Assembly: GCF_001676025.1 (NCBI RefSeq)
Contig: NZ_LZFW01000084.1
Coordinates: 1 to 64,000, forward strand
Length of the DNA: 64,000 nucleotides
Direction of reading: 5' to 3'
Source: Vibrio sp. UCD-FRSSP16_30
GTDB taxonomy: Bacteria; Pseudomonadota; Gammaproteobacteria; Enterobacterales; Vibrionaceae
Shown here: piece by piece, positions 18,141 through 27,688 of the stretch
How the letters are laid out: each line of letters opens with the position of its first letter
Numbering within the stretch: position 1 is the first letter of the stretch
Position numbers and translations under genes: made by a program
Notes under the pieces: model-generated
Seen by the model: the letters and a program-made list of their open reading frames with translations, nothing else
The model's database searches: none
What the model was told of the DNA's origin: nothing

Positions 18141-19388
18141 ATGGCTTCTATTCTACAGGGTATGCAAATGCTATTTGTTGCATTTGGTGCTCTCGTTATG
18201 GTCCCGCTTTTAACGGGGCTAGATGCCAACGTTGCATTATTTGGTGCAGGTGTTGGTACCTTAATATTCCAATTAGTAACTAAGCGCTCAGTTCCTATTT
18301 TTTTAGCGTCTTCTTTTGCGTTTATTGCACCAATTTTATATGGCGTTCAAACTTGGGGCATACCTGCCACAATGGGTGGCCTAATGGCTGCTGGCTTTGT
18401 ATACCTTATTTTTAGTAGCATCATTCGCATTCGTGGCGTTGCTATTATCCATAAACTGCTACCACCTGTTGTAGTGGGTCCTGTAATTATGGTGATCGGT
18501 TTAGGCCTAGCACCTGTTGCGGTCAATATGGCACTAGGTAAAAATGGTGACGTGCAAGCTATTGATAGCACAGTGGCATTGTCAATCTCACTTGCTTCAC
18601 TGCTTACCACTATTCTTATCAGCGTTTACTCTAAAGGCTTCTTAAAGCTGCTACCTATCTTTGGTGGTATTGTGGTGGGTTACATTTTAAGCCTGTTTGC
18701 CGGTATCGTGGATTTCACTCCAGTAGCCAATGCTGCTTGGTTTGCCATTCCTAACTTTACCGCTCCTGAGTTCAATATTAACGCCATTTTGTTCATGTTG
18801 CCGGTGGCCATTGCCCCAGCAGTAGAGCACGTGGGTGATATTCTTGCTATCTCAAATGTGACAGGTAAAGATTACCTTAAAAAACCGGGGCTACACAGAA
18901 CTATGGCGGGTGACGGACTGGCTACTATGGCGGCAAGCATGATGGGCGCTCCACCGAACACCACTTACAGTGAAGTAACTGGTGCGGTTATGCTCACTAA
19001 AGCTTTCAACCCTAAAATCATGACTTACGCAGCATTTTCGGCTATTGCTCTAGCGCTAGTAGGTAAATTAGGTGGTGTACTACAAACTATCCCAGGTCCA
19101 GTAATGGGCGGCATCATGATGCTGTTGTTTGGTTCAATTGCTACTGTAGGTTTGAACACTCTGATTCAAAATCGCGTTGACTTACACAACTCTCGTAACC
19201 TTGTTATCGTGGGTGTCACTTTGGTATTTGGTATCGGTGGCATGACCGTTAATATTGGCGACTTTAACCTTCATGGTATTAGCCTTTGTGGAATCATGGC
19301 GATTCTATTAAACCTAGTTCTGCCAAAAGACCTAGGCGAGTCAACAGTGGTTGATAATGCTCAAATGGAAGATAAGTCTGAGAAGTAA
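18141..19388 (+). CDS. uraA: Uracil permease (NCS2 / nucleobase:cation symporter)
   Basis: A 415-aa inner-membrane nucleobase transporter with about 14 membrane segments. MLFVAFGALVMVPLLTGLD at the N-terminus, ASSFAFIAPI, and the NCS2 motif region APAVEHVGDILAIS (with the conserved Glu) followed by GDGLATMAASMMGAPPNTTYSEVTGAV match UraA. The ATG at 18141 was chosen over one at 18096 because GGAGAAAG precedes it and it fits the family N-terminus. No upp gene is adjacent. A xanthine permease is less likely from the NTTYSE motif. Confidence 0.92.
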   Translation: MASILQGMQMLFVAFGALVMVPLLTGLDANVALFGAGVGTLIFQLVTKRSVPIFLASSFAFIAPILYGVQTWGIPATMGGLMAAGFVYLIFSSIIRIRGVAIIHKLLPPVVVGPVIMVIGLGLAPVAVNMALGKNGDVQAIDSTVALSISLASLLTTILISVYSKGFLKLLPIFGGIVVGYILSLFAGIVDFTPVANAAWFAIPNFTAPEFNINAILFMLPVAIAPAVEHVGDILAISNVTGKDYLKKPGLHRTMAGDGLATMAASMMGAPPNTTYSEVTGAVMLTKAFNPKIMTYAAFSAIALALVGKLGGVLQTIPGPVMGGIMMLLFGSIATVGLNTLIQNRVDLHNSRNLVIVGVTLVFGIGGMTVNIGDFNLHGISLCGIMAILLNLVLPKDLGESTVVDNAQMEDKSEK

Positions 19389-19416
19389 ATATCTCTCAAG
19401 CTTCTGATCTACCAAC

Positions 19417-19448
19417 AAAAATGCCAAGCTTATTAGCTTGGCATTTTT
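19417..19448. terminator. Bidirectional terminator (uraA / nqrM)
   Basis: ATGCCAAGCT and AGCTTGGCAT form a perfect 10-bp stem with a TATT loop and A/T runs on both sides, between the convergent uraA and nqrM genes. Confidence 0.9.
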
Positions 19449-19468
19449 TATATCTTACGCTTTAGAGA

Positions 19469-19702
19469 TTAAGCAATTCGGTCTTTTTCCCAACCAGCTA
19501 CTTTTTCAGCCCTTGCTTGCGCTTTAGCTTCTCTACGTTTACGTGCATCACAAGGCTCAGGGCAACTGCATACTTTATCAATACCCATTGCATCTAAACC
19601 GCCACAGCTTCCCTTCACTACTTTCTTTTGAATAATATAGCCAACGGACATCAAAGTGATGAATCCGAGGAAAATACCAAAAGTCACTAAGAACGTTGTC
19701 AT
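19469..19702 (-). CDS. nqrM: Na+-NQR maturation protein NqrM
   Basis: A 77-aa small membrane protein: one N-terminal membrane helix (about 4-24) and a cysteine-rich tail with C33, C45, C47 and C51 (SCGGLDAMGIDKVCSCPEPC), the DUF539 pattern. NqrM is required to insert the iron centre between NqrD and NqrE. It is the last gene of the nqr-apbE-nqrM series, 9 nt after apbE. AAGG precedes the ATG. Confidence 0.93.
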   Translation of the reverse strand: MTTFLVTFGIFLGFITLMSVGYIIQKKVVKGSCGGLDAMGIDKVCSCPEPCDARKRREAKAQARAEKVAGWEKDRIA

Positions 19703-19711
19703 TGCACTACC

Positions 19712-20749
19712 TTACTTGTTTAAATATTTTTCAAAGGCCTTAGAGTGCACCTCTTTAAAGCCATCTTCAGTTTTTACAATCATAAAGATCGCTAAACCAT
19801 TGTCGTTTGCCACCTGAAGACCTTCTTTTTCACCCAACACCATCAAGCCAGTTGCAAGACCATCTGCTGTCATACATGACGGGTGAATTGCTGTTACTGA
19901 GACTACCTTGTGCGCTATAGGTTTACCAGTTTTTGGATTGATTATGTGCGAATAGCGAATGCCATCACGCTCAAAATAATTACGATAATCGCCAGAGGTT
20001 GCCATCGCCATATCACCAGGTTGAACAATAAGCTCGACTTGTTGGCGTGCATCAACTATTGGTTTTTCAATAGCAATTTTCCAAGGGATATCTTTACTAT
20101 TATTCCCTTTTAGCCTTAATTCACCGCCGACTTCCACAAGATAACGCTGCACACCTTGTGACTCTAAGAAGTTAGCCACAACATCAACACCCCAACCTTT
20201 GGCGATGGTTGATAGATCCACATACAAATCAGGTAAATCTTTTGATAAACCCTTATCATCCAAAGATAAGTGTTTAATACCAATCATCTCACGGCGAGCT
20301 TGCAGCTCTTCATCCGTTGGCATTTTCTCAGGGCGGGCTTCAGGGCCAAAACCCCATAGATTCACTAACGGACCAACCGTTACATCTAAAGCGCCTTCAG
20401 TGAGCTTATTGAGTCGAATTGACTCCGCAATCACTGTCGTCATGTCTTGAGACAGTTGAACCGGCTCTGCACCTTTATATTGATTAAACTGGCTTAATTC
20501 TGAATCAGGACGGTATGTCGACATCTGATCGTTTACTTTTTCCAGCAATGCATCAATTTTAGCCTGCATTAGCTGCGAATCTTCCACCTTACCGTCGGCA
20601 ATATATTTAATATGATAGGTTGTTCCCATCGTCTTACCAGCCAAAGCAACTTGCTCAGGCGCTTGCTCACAGCCACTTAAAACAACCACACAAATCAATA
20701 ATGCGATCAGTCGTTTAGAGCCTTGAATAAGATGATTTACCGCGTTCAT
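19712..20749 (-). CDS. apbE: FAD:protein FMN transferase (lipoprotein)
   Basis: ApbE attaches FMN covalently to threonine of target proteins; the substrates here are NqrB and NqrC, encoded just upstream. The 345-aa precursor has a lipoprotein signal with lipobox LSGC (C27), so it acts at the periplasmic face of the inner membrane. The GKTMGTTY and DLSTIAKGWGVD motifs and the C-terminal TSGDYRNYFERDG and HIINPKTGKP segments are typical. The ATG at 20749 follows GGAGAACAAG. A terminator and a 162-bp palindromic repeat separate it from nqrF. Confidence 0.95.
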   Translation of the reverse strand: MNAVNHLIQGSKRLIALLICVVVLSGCEQAPEQVALAGKTMGTTYHIKYIADGKVEDSQLMQAKIDALLEKVNDQMSTYRPDSELSQFNQYKGAEPVQLSQDMTTVIAESIRLNKLTEGALDVTVGPLVNLWGFGPEARPEKMPTDEELQARREMIGIKHLSLDDKGLSKDLPDLYVDLSTIAKGWGVDVVANFLESQGVQRYLVEVGGELRLKGNNSKDIPWKIAIEKPIVDARQQVELIVQPGDMAMATSGDYRNYFERDGIRYSHIINPKTGKPIAHKVVSVTAIHPSCMTADGLATGLMVLGEKEGLQVANDNGLAIFMIVKTEDGFKEVHSKAFEKYLNK

Positions 20750-20772
20750 CTTGTTCTCCATAAATTGAATTA

Positions 20773-20934
20773 ATACCAATCACAGTAAGTAAATGATCAG
20801 AAATAGCGCAGGAAAAACACTTGAGAACAAGGCGAATATTTTTGATAAGTAGTTACTCTACAATCAAAAATTTCAACGCGGTTATCAAGTGTTTTAACCA
20901 GCTAGGCTGATCAGAGATTTACTACGATTGGTAT
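20773..20934. repeat. Large imperfect palindromic repeat between nqrF and apbE
   Basis: The element begins ATACCAATC (20773) and ends GATTGGTAT (20934). Its two halves are imperfect inverted copies over about 75-80 bp: shared pieces include AGTAA, TGATCAG, TAGC, AAACACTTGA, AAC and ATTTTTGAT. The whole could fold into one long hairpin in RNA. It resembles dispersed ERIC-like or MITE-like repeats that I recall from Vibrio and related genomes. Only one copy is in this window. Confidence 0.75.
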
Positions 20935-20945
20935 GAGTCAGCCAC

Positions 20946-20979
20946 AAAATAAAATGGCTGACTCAAAGAGCCAGCCATT
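20946..20979 (-). terminator. Terminator of the nqr operon after nqrF
   Basis: On the minus strand, AATGGCTG and CAGCCATT (8 bp, 11-nt loop) are followed by TTATTTTG. It starts 18 nt after the nqrF stop codon. Confidence 0.7.
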
Positions 20980-20996
20980 ATTTATTTGACTACGGC

Positions 20997-22223
20997 TTAG
21001 CCACCGAAATCATCAAGTAAGATGTTTTCATCTTCTACACCAAGATCTTTTAGCATGCCAATTACTGCAGCATTCATCATTGGTGGACCACACATGTAGA
21101 ACTCACAATCTTCAGGAGCATCATGATCCTTCAGGTAATTTTCATACAATACATTGTGGATGAAGCCTGTGTAACCATCCCAGTTATCTTCTGGAGAAGG
21201 ATCGGACAGTGCACAGTGCCAGACAAAGTTGTCGTTTTCAGCTGCTAGCTTATCGAAATCTTCAATGTAGAACATTTCACGCTTCGAACGAGCACCATAC
21301 CAGAACGTCATCTTACGCTTAGATTTAAGACGTAAAAGTTGGTCAAAGATATGAGAGCGCATTGGCGCCATACCAGCACCACCACCAACAAACACCATCT
21401 CATTGTCAGTATCTTTAGCAAAGAACTCACCAAATGGACCTGAGATCGTACATTTGTCGCCTGATTTAAGAGACCAGATGTACGAAGACATGATTCCAGG
21501 TGGAACATCAGGATTGTTAGGCGGCGGTGTTGCAACACGCACGTTTAGCTTAATCAAACCTTCTTCTTCAGGATAAGACGCCATTGAGTATGCACGGATC
21601 GATGGCTCTTTAACCACTGACTCGTAGCGGAACAAGTTAAACTTATCCCAGTCTTCACGATACTCTTCTGGGATATCAAAATCCGCGTACTTAATATGGT
21701 GTGGTTCAGCTTCAATCTGAATGTAACCACCTGCACGGAAAGGTACTTCCTCGCCGTCAGGAATTTGAAGCACAAGCTCTTTGATGAAGGTCGCTTCGTT
21801 GTCATTAGAAAGAACAGTACATTCCCACTTTTTAACACCGAAAATCTCTTCTGGAAGCTCGATAGCCATATCTGTTTTAACTGCAACCTGACACGCTAGA
21901 CGCTCGCCTTCACGGGCCTCGCCTTTGCTGATGTGATCAAGTTCTGTTGGTAGAATATCACCACCACCAGATTTCACTTTAACGCGACACTGACCACAAG
22001 AGCCACCGCCACCACAAGCAGACGATACAAAGATACCGTTGCCGGCAAGAGCGCCAAGCAGTTTGTCACCTGGAGAAACCGTAAAGCCTTTCTCTGGGTC
22101 ACCATTTACTAAAATGTTGACGTCACCCGTTGGTACCAGCTTAGATTTAGCGAATAAAATCACTAGCACTAAAACTAATACAATCAGAGTAAACATCACT
22201 ACGCCAAGAACGATTGTATTCAT
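20997..22223 (-). CDS. nqrF: Na+-translocating NADH:quinone reductase subunit F
   Basis: NqrF is the NADH-oxidising entry subunit of the sodium-pumping respiratory complex. The 408-aa protein has one N-terminal membrane helix (about 3-25), a 2Fe-2S ferredoxin domain with C70, C76, C79 and C111, then FAD-binding ([11 protein letters not shown]) and NADH-binding ([21 protein letters not shown] near the end) domains. It is the last structural gene of the operon, 23 nt after nqrE, with AAGGATT before the ATG. Confidence 0.98.
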   Translation of the reverse strand: MNTIVLGVVMFTLIVLVLVLVILFAKSKLVPTGDVNILVNGDPEKGFTVSPGDKLLGALAGNGIFVSSACGGGGSCGQCRVKVKSGGGDILPTELDHISKGEAREGERLACQVAVKTDMAIELPEEIFGVKKWECTVLSNDNEATFIKELVLQIPDGEEVPFRAGGYIQIEAEPHHIKYADFDIPEEYREDWDKFNLFRYESVVKEPSIRAYSMASYPEEEGLIKLNVRVATPPPNNPDVPPGIMSSYIWSLKSGDKCTISGPFGEFFAKDTDNEMVFVGGGAGMAPMRSHIFDQLLRLKSKRKMTFWYGARSKREMFYIEDFDKLAAENDNFVWHCALSDPSPEDNWDGYTGFIHNVLYENYLKDHDAPEDCEFYMCGPPMMNAAVIGMLKDLGVEDENILLDDFGG

Positions 22224-22246
22224 TGACTAATCCTTATTATTTACTC

Positions 22247-22843
22247 TTACAGTTGAACACCGGAAAAAGACATAAAGCCTAGTGCCATCAAACCTACAGT
22301 GATGAAGGTAATCCCAAGACCACGTAGACCAGGAGGTACATCTGAGTACTTCATCTTCTCACGCAAACCTGCAAGCGCCACGATAGCAAGCATCCAACCT
22401 ACACCTGAACCAAAACCGTAAACGATTGATTCTGTGAAGTTATAATCACGCTGTACCATGAAAGATACACCACCGAAGATGGCACAGTTCACTGTAATCA
22501 GCGGTAAGAAAATACCCAACGCGTTATACAAAGGTGGGAAAAAGCGGTCTAACACCATTTCCAAAATCTGTACTAGAGCTGCGATAACACCGATAAAGGT
22601 AATGAAGTTAAGGAAACTTAAATCCACACCGGAAACCAATGCATTTTCTTTCAACACTAGGTTGTATAGCAAGTTGTTCACCGGAACTGCGATGGTCAAT
22701 ACCACCACTACCGCTACACCAAGACCGAAAGAGGTTTTTACCTTCTTAGAAACAGCAAGGAATGTACACATGCCGAGGAAGAAGGATAACGCTAAGTTTT
22801 CGATAAAAATCGATTTAACTAGCAAGCTAATATAATGTTCCAT
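22247..22843 (-). CDS. nqrE: Na+-NQR subunit E
   Basis: A 198-aa integral membrane subunit with six helices, paired with NqrD. The conserved cysteines that help hold an iron centre within the membrane are seen in [11 protein letters not shown] (near 26) and TVNCAIFGG (near 120). It is in the operon between nqrD and nqrF, 7 nt after nqrD. Confidence 0.97.
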   Translation of the reverse strand: MEHYISLLVKSIFIENLALSFFLGMCTFLAVSKKVKTSFGLGVAVVVVLTIAVPVNNLLYNLVLKENALVSGVDLSFLNFITFIGVIAALVQILEMVLDRFFPPLYNALGIFLPLITVNCAIFGGVSFMVQRDYNFTESIVYGFGSGVGWMLAIVALAGLREKMKYSDVPPGLRGLGITFITVGLMALGFMSFSGVQL

Positions 22844-22850
22844 CGCGCTA

Positions 22851-23483
22851 CTACTCCTTCGCTTCTATTTGTTCAGGCTTAAAGATACGAATTACCCAAA
22901 TCATAAAGCCAATCAAGAAGAATGCAGACGGTGCAAGTAGGAACATACCGTTAGGCTGGTACCAACCACCGTCAGACACTAGAGGAAGTACTTCCATACC
23001 GAACAACTTACCTGAGCCAATTAGCTCACGGAAAAATGCCACAGTGATCAGTACGAAACCATAACCTAAACCATTACCGATACCGTCAAGTAGAGATGGC
23101 AAAGGCGCAGACTTCATTGCGTATGCTTCTGCACGACCCATAACGATACAGTTAGTAATGATCAAGCCAACAAATACTGATAACTGCTTAGAGATATCGT
23201 ATAGATAAGCTTTTAAGATCTGGTCTACCACGATTACCAATGATGCGATAATTGCCATCTGTACGATGATACGAACGCTGTTTGGAATGTGGTTACGAAT
23301 AACAGACACGAAGAAGTTAGACAGAGCAGTTACGAAAATAACCGCCAGCGTCATAACAAATGCTGTTTCTAGTTTAGTGGTTACTGCCAAGGCAGAACAC
23401 ACACCAAGCACTTGCAAAGCAATTGGGTTGTTATCTAAAACAGGAGCCCAAAGGTTTTGCTTCATTTCTTTAGACATAGCCAT
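22851..23483 (-). CDS. nqrD: Na+-NQR subunit D
   Basis: A 210-aa six-helix membrane subunit, homologous to NqrE. The conserved cysteines are in [11 protein letters not shown] (near 29) and [13 protein letters not shown] (near 112). Its start codon overlaps the nqrC stop by one base (TAATG). A second in-frame ATG lies two codons on; the first was kept because its spacing from GGAG is better. Confidence 0.97.
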   Translation of the reverse strand: MAMSKEMKQNLWAPVLDNNPIALQVLGVCSALAVTTKLETAFVMTLAVIFVTALSNFFVSVIRNHIPNSVRIIVQMAIIASLVIVVDQILKAYLYDISKQLSVFVGLIITNCIVMGRAEAYAMKSAPLPSLLDGIGNGLGYGFVLITVAFFRELIGSGKLFGMEVLPLVSDGGWYQPNGMFLLAPSAFFLIGFMIWVIRIFKPEQIEAKE

Positions 23484-24250
23484 TAATTCAGCTCTCCTTC
23501 GCGTACTTTAGTTAGGAATGGTCCGAAGCCCATATCGCCTAACCAAAAATCGAAAGTATGTTGTACGCCGTTACCCGTCAGAGTTGCGCCAGAAAGACCA
23601 TCAACACCGTGGATGTCATCAGCAGCTGCGCCACCTTTAACAATTTTTAGTGCCGGCTTAAAGTTCTCATCAAACAGTTGCTTGCCTTCGAACTGAGCAA
23701 CCCAATTTGGGTTTTCAACTTCACCACCAAGTCCAGGAGTTTCACCTTGCTCGTAGTAAGTAATGCCCGAAACAGTATTGCCGTCCATTTCAACCGCAAC
23801 AAATGCGTACATCATTGACCAAAGGCCTGTGCCGTGGATAGGCAAGATGACTTTTGAGTACTTATCGCCATCTTTAACAAGGTACACAGTACCTACGTTT
23901 GCACGACGAATAATGCTTGCGATGTCATCGCTTGCAGCCAGACGCTGAGATTGAGCTGGATCTTTTGCAGCAGCGCGTTGATCGTATGCAGCTGCATCAC
24001 CTTCAACAAACTCACCTGTGTCAAAGTTAACTAGACGAGGTTCGATGTAATCACCGAACAATTGTTGCACTGTGCCTTGTTCAGAGATCTGCGCAACTTC
24101 TACGATCTTTGTTTGCTTATCCAGTACCGCATTAGCTTGTTGTTTATCACGTAGTCCAACTGCCGCCGTCGAAACGATGACAGAACAAACTAGACTCAAA
24201 CCAATAACGACACCTAGCGTTTTTTTAATGCTATCGTTTTTACTTGCCAT
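23483..24250 (-). CDS. nqrC: Na+-NQR subunit C (covalent FMN)
   Basis: A 255-aa subunit with one N-terminal membrane helix (about 9-28) and a periplasmic FMN domain. The FMN-accepting threonine is T223 in [10 protein letters not shown], the ApbE recognition motif. It overlaps nqrB by 11 nt and nqrD by 1 nt. The apbE gene that modifies it lies downstream. Confidence 0.97.
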   Translation of the reverse strand: MASKNDSIKKTLGVVIGLSLVCSVIVSTAAVGLRDKQQANAVLDKQTKIVEVAQISEQGTVQQLFGDYIEPRLVNFDTGEFVEGDAAAYDQRAAAKDPAQSQRLAASDDIASIIRRANVGTVYLVKDGDKYSKVILPIHGTGLWSMMYAFVAVEMDGNTVSGITYYEQGETPGLGGEVENPNWVAQFEGKQLFDENFKPALKIVKGGAAADDIHGVDGLSGATLTGNGVQHTFDFWLGDMGFGPFLTKVREGELN

Positions 24251-25481
24251 AGCGTGCTAGTCTCCGCTTAATGTTCTTCTCGATAACAACGTGGTCAAAT
24301 AGTGGCGCAAATAAGTTTGCAAATAGAATCGCCAGCATCATACCTTCAGGGTACGCAGGGTTAACCACTCGAATTAACACACACATCAAACCAATCAAGA
24401 TTCCGTACCACCACTTAGCCTTATTGGTAAAGGAAGCAGAAACAGGATCTGTTGCCATGAAGAACATACCGAATGCAAAACCACCCAAAACTAGGTGCCA
24501 ATGCCAAGGCATACTAAACATCGCATTTGTATCAGAGCCAATCAGATTAAATAGAGTTGCCGTAGCAATCATACCAATCATCACACCAGCAATAATGCGC
24601 CATGATGCAATACCCATATAGACAATCATCAGCGCACCTAGCATCAAGAATAAGGTCGAAACCTCACCGATAGAGCCAGGAATGTTACCGATAAATGCGT
24701 CCATCCAAGTAATAGATTGACCCGTTACGTTATTGATTAGGTTAGCGTTACCACCCTGAGCCCACTGGCTAAGAGCCGTCGCACCAGAGAAACCATCCGC
24801 TGCAGTCCAAACCAAATCACCAGAGATTTGAGCAGGATATGCAAAGAATAGGAAAGCACGACCTGCAAGCGCTGGGTTTAAGAAGTTACGGCCAGTACCA
24901 CCGAAAATTTCTTTAGCCACTACAACACCAAAGGTAATACCCAATGCTGCCTGCCATAAAGGCAATGTCGGCGGAACAATTAGTGCAAACAAAATCGAAG
25001 TAACAAAGAAGCCTTCATTTACTTCATGCTTACGCACAATACAGAAAAGCACTTCCCAGAAACCACCAACAATGAACACTGTTGCGTAGATAGGTAAGAA
25101 GTAGGTCGCGCCAAGGAGCATCTTACTGCCCCACCCGGCATCAGCACTTATCGTGCCGCCAAGCATTTCTGTTAACCAGTAGTGCCAGTTGCCTGCCACT
25201 AACGAAGCTAAATCTGCACCTGAATGCAAAAAACTCAACGCAGTGATTGCTTGGTTACCGGTATTGTACATACCCCAAAACATGGCAGGGAAAACAGCAA
25301 ACCACACCATGATCATGATGCGTTTTAGATCGACACTGTCACGAACATGTGATTTCGTTTTTGTTACTGTGCCCGGTGTATAAAATACCGTTGCAGCAGC
25401 TTCATAAAGGGGATACCACTTTTCCCATTTACCATCGGCTTCAAAATGAGGTTCGATGTCTTCAATAAATTTCTTCAACAT
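24240..25481 (-). CDS. nqrB: Na+-NQR subunit B (covalent FMN, riboflavin)
   Basis: A 413-aa integral membrane subunit with about ten helices, the core of the sodium channel and electron path. The covalent FMN site is T235 in [13 protein letters not shown] cytoplasmic N-terminal tail (about 1-55) contacts NqrA. The start lies 3 nt after the nqrA stop, with AGAAGGACGG inside the end of nqrA as ribosome site. Confidence 0.98.
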   Translation of the reverse strand: MLKKFIEDIEPHFEADGKWEKWYPLYEAAATVFYTPGTVTKTKSHVRDSVDLKRIMIMVWFAVFPAMFWGMYNTGNQAITALSFLHSGADLASLVAGNWHYWLTEMLGGTISADAGWGSKMLLGATYFLPIYATVFIVGGFWEVLFCIVRKHEVNEGFFVTSILFALIVPPTLPLWQAALGITFGVVVAKEIFGGTGRNFLNPALAGRAFLFFAYPAQISGDLVWTAADGFSGATALSQWAQGGNANLINNVTGQSITWMDAFIGNIPGSIGEVSTLFLMLGALMIVYMGIASWRIIAGVMIGMIATATLFNLIGSDTNAMFSMPWHWHLVLGGFAFGMFFMATDPVSASFTNKAKWWYGILIGLMCVLIRVVNPAYPEGMMLAILFANLFAPLFDHVVIEKNIKRRLARYGK

Positions 25482-25484
25482 GTC

Positions 25485-26825
25485 TTAACCGTCCTTCTCT
25501 ATAGTGTCTAGACACTCACGAAGTAATTCACCGTACTCATATTTACCAGAACAAACATAAGTACATAGAGCTAAATCTTCTTCGGATAACTCTAGAGCAC
25601 CCAAGCGCTGAGCACTGTCTACATCACCGGCACATAAATCGCGCAGAAGTAATGTTGGCTCAATATCCAATGGCATTATTTTTTCATAATTACCCGTTGG
25701 AACCATTGCACGCTCACCGCCATTGAGTGACGTAGTAAGGTTATACAATTGACCTTTAAATAGGTGACCAAGGAATGAACGTGTCGCAGAGAATTTATTT
25801 TTACCCGGCATTGCCCAGCCAAAAAACTCTTTGTCTCTTCCTTCACGCAGAGCAGAAACCTGTTGATGGTATCGACCAAGATAAGCGTGAGGACCTGTTG
25901 CATTGGTACCCCAAAGGATTGAACCTGAGATAATACGAACTTCGCCAGGCATAAGCTCTTTATCTGCCAATTCAGGAAGATAAGCACCGACAGTTGTTCG
26001 CACTAAACGAGGGTTATTAACAACAGGGCCACCAAGAGCGACAACGCGATCAGAGTAAATCTCACCAGTTAGGAATAACTGACCAAATGCAATAACATCC
26101 TGGTAGTTAATACCCCAAGCAACATGTTGCTCGTTAACTGGGTATAGGAAGTGCATATGTGTGCCAACTAGACCGGCAGGGTGCGGGCCTGAGAAGACAT
26201 GCTCTTCAACATTTTTTTGCTCTGAACGAGGAAGTGAACCGCCACTTTTACAGACAAAAACTTTGCCGTTGGTCAACGCCGATAACAAGTCTAAGCCTGC
26301 TATGAACGCTTCAGCTTGATCATTGATGATAACATCAGGATTAGCTGCCAATGGGTTGGTATCGATTGCTGTAACAAAAATGGCATCAGTCGAAGATTCG
26401 ACTGCGGGTACCTTACTGAACGGACGAGTTTTAAAAGCGGTCCATGAACCTGAATCAATAAGTTGTTTACGAATAACATCCGCATCCAGCTTTGCTAATT
26501 CATTTTGCTCATATTTGTCGAAAGTAATTTGCTCATCACCTGCTATTTCAATAACAACTGATTGCAAAACACGCTTCGCACCACGGTTTACCTGAGTAAC
26601 CGTACCACTTTGAGGTGCAGTAAAGACTACGCCAGGATTCTTTTTATCAGCAAAAAGAACCTGTCCTTTCTTTACTACGTCCCCTTCGCGAACATGCATT
26701 GTTGGACGCATGCCCACGTACTCTTCGCCCAGCAAGGCGACTTTTGAAACGGGGTTTCCGTTATTAATCACCTGGGTAGGAGATCCTGAAATAGGAAGGT
26801 CCAAACCCTTTTTAATTGTAATCAT
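25485..26825 (-). CDS. nqrA: Na+-NQR subunit A
   Basis: A 446-aa peripheral subunit on the cytoplasmic side, associated with the ubiquinone site. The N-terminus [36 protein letters not shown] and the [10 protein letters not shown] segment match the family; length equals V. cholerae NqrA as I recall it. The open frame extends 16 codons upstream, but the ATG at 26825 fits the family. No strong ribosome site is visible (GTGCAAGTGCGT precedes the ATG), unusual for the first gene of a heavily expressed operon. A hairpin lies in the presumed leader. Confidence 0.97.
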   Translation of the reverse strand: MITIKKGLDLPISGSPTQVINNGNPVSKVALLGEEYVGMRPTMHVREGDVVKKGQVLFADKKNPGVVFTAPQSGTVTQVNRGAKRVLQSVVIEIAGDEQITFDKYEQNELAKLDADVIRKQLIDSGSWTAFKTRPFSKVPAVESSTDAIFVTAIDTNPLAANPDVIINDQAEAFIAGLDLLSALTNGKVFVCKSGGSLPRSEQKNVEEHVFSGPHPAGLVGTHMHFLYPVNEQHVAWGINYQDVIAFGQLFLTGEIYSDRVVALGGPVVNNPRLVRTTVGAYLPELADKELMPGEVRIISGSILWGTNATGPHAYLGRYHQQVSALREGRDKEFFGWAMPGKNKFSATRSFLGHLFKGQLYNLTTSLNGGERAMVPTGNYEKIMPLDIEPTLLLRDLCAGDVDSAQRLGALELSEEDLALCTYVCSGKYEYGELLRECLDTIEKDG

Positions 26826-27181
26826 ACGCACTTGCACTATTTTAGGAAAAAAAGATCTTCGTAACAAAAGCACACTTTTTATCAGTGTGCCCGTCTGTAA
26901 CAGATAGGTCAGTTTTCTAACATATCCTTGTTAATCACTATATAAATTCATCGATGAGTCCCTCGCGGGTCGCCGATTCTAACACCAACCTCTTCATGTA
27001 TTCCATGTTGAGCAGTGAGGATTAGCAATAAACTACAAATTTATTGCTAAAAATGCCATTAATATTGATCTAAAACACAGCATTAAGGATAACTTTATGA
27101 CCAAGAGCTTATTTTGTGAACAATTCGCTCGAATGCAGTCTAATTTTCTGAAATCAATGCAGGTCAGTTAACCCATTTGTT
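26826..27181. other. Intergenic region upstream of nqrA
   Basis: A 356-bp spacer between nqrA and bolA, both on the minus strand. It holds a hairpin close to nqrA (GCACACT 26870-26876 with AGTGTGC 26884-26890, followed on the minus strand by TTTTGTT), a perfect 11-bp inverted repeat TTAGCAATAAA/TTTATTGCTAA at 27022-27050, and a possible 24-codon open frame on the plus strand at 27097. The nqr promoter must be here, but no clear -10/-35 pair was found. Confidence 0.5.
27097..27171 (+). CDS. Possible small protein (24 aa), doubtful
   Basis: An ATG at 27097 preceded by AAGGATAACTTT, a usable ribosome site, opens 24 codons ending TAA at 27171. The peptide begins MTKSLFCEQFARMQ. It recalls the start of a phasin-like protein but is far too short to be one. 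It could be a true small protein, a leader peptide or a remnant. Nothing else supports coding. Confidence 0.25.
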   Translation: MTKSLFCEQFARMQSNFLKSMQVS

Positions 27182-27484
27182 TTAATGCCCTCCCCTCATA
27201 CAATCGGGAGAATCAGGGAATTGCTGTTGCTTCCACTCGTCCTTTGTCAAAGTGTGCATTGAAAGCGCATGTAATCCTTGCGCGAACTCATCACTCAATA
27301 CTTCATTAATTAAGCGGTGACGTGCAACCAGTCTTAGTTGCTCAAATTTGTCACTGACAATAATGATTTTAAAGTGGCTTTCAGAACCCTCAGGCACATT
27401 ATGCTTATAACTTTCATTGATAACTTGTAGATGATGAGGAGAGAAGTGATGATCCAATTTCTGCTCAATAGTTTGCTTTCGCAT
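27182..27484 (-). CDS. bolA: BolA family protein
   Basis: A 100-aa protein of the BolA family, which binds 2Fe-2S clusters together with monothiol glutaredoxin and has been linked to cell morphology and stress response. INESYKHNVPEGSESHFKIIIVSD (key ESY near 25-27, SESHFK near 34-39) and RLVARHRLINEVLSDE match E. coli BolA, including the C-terminal LSMHTLTKDEW. The ATG at 27484 follows GAGAG; one four codons upstream (27496) is also possible. It is divergent from rlmG. Confidence 0.92.
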   Translation of the reverse strand: MRKQTIEQKLDHHFSPHHLQVINESYKHNVPEGSESHFKIIIVSDKFEQLRLVARHRLINEVLSDEFAQGLHALSMHTLTKDEWKQQQFPDSPDCMRGGH

Positions 27485-27688
27485 AGTTGCTCTCATAAGT
27501 TGAAACGCTGTAAGTATAATACAAACGTTGATATTTCATCGGTCACTACAATTTACTATGAAATGCCTCAAGGGTTAACCCTGAACGCAACCTGTATTCT
27601 AAAACAGAATAGGAACTAAATTCGCAAAAATAGAGCTAATTTGCGACAATAGACAAAGTTTAGGATCACTTTTTTAACATTTATAATC

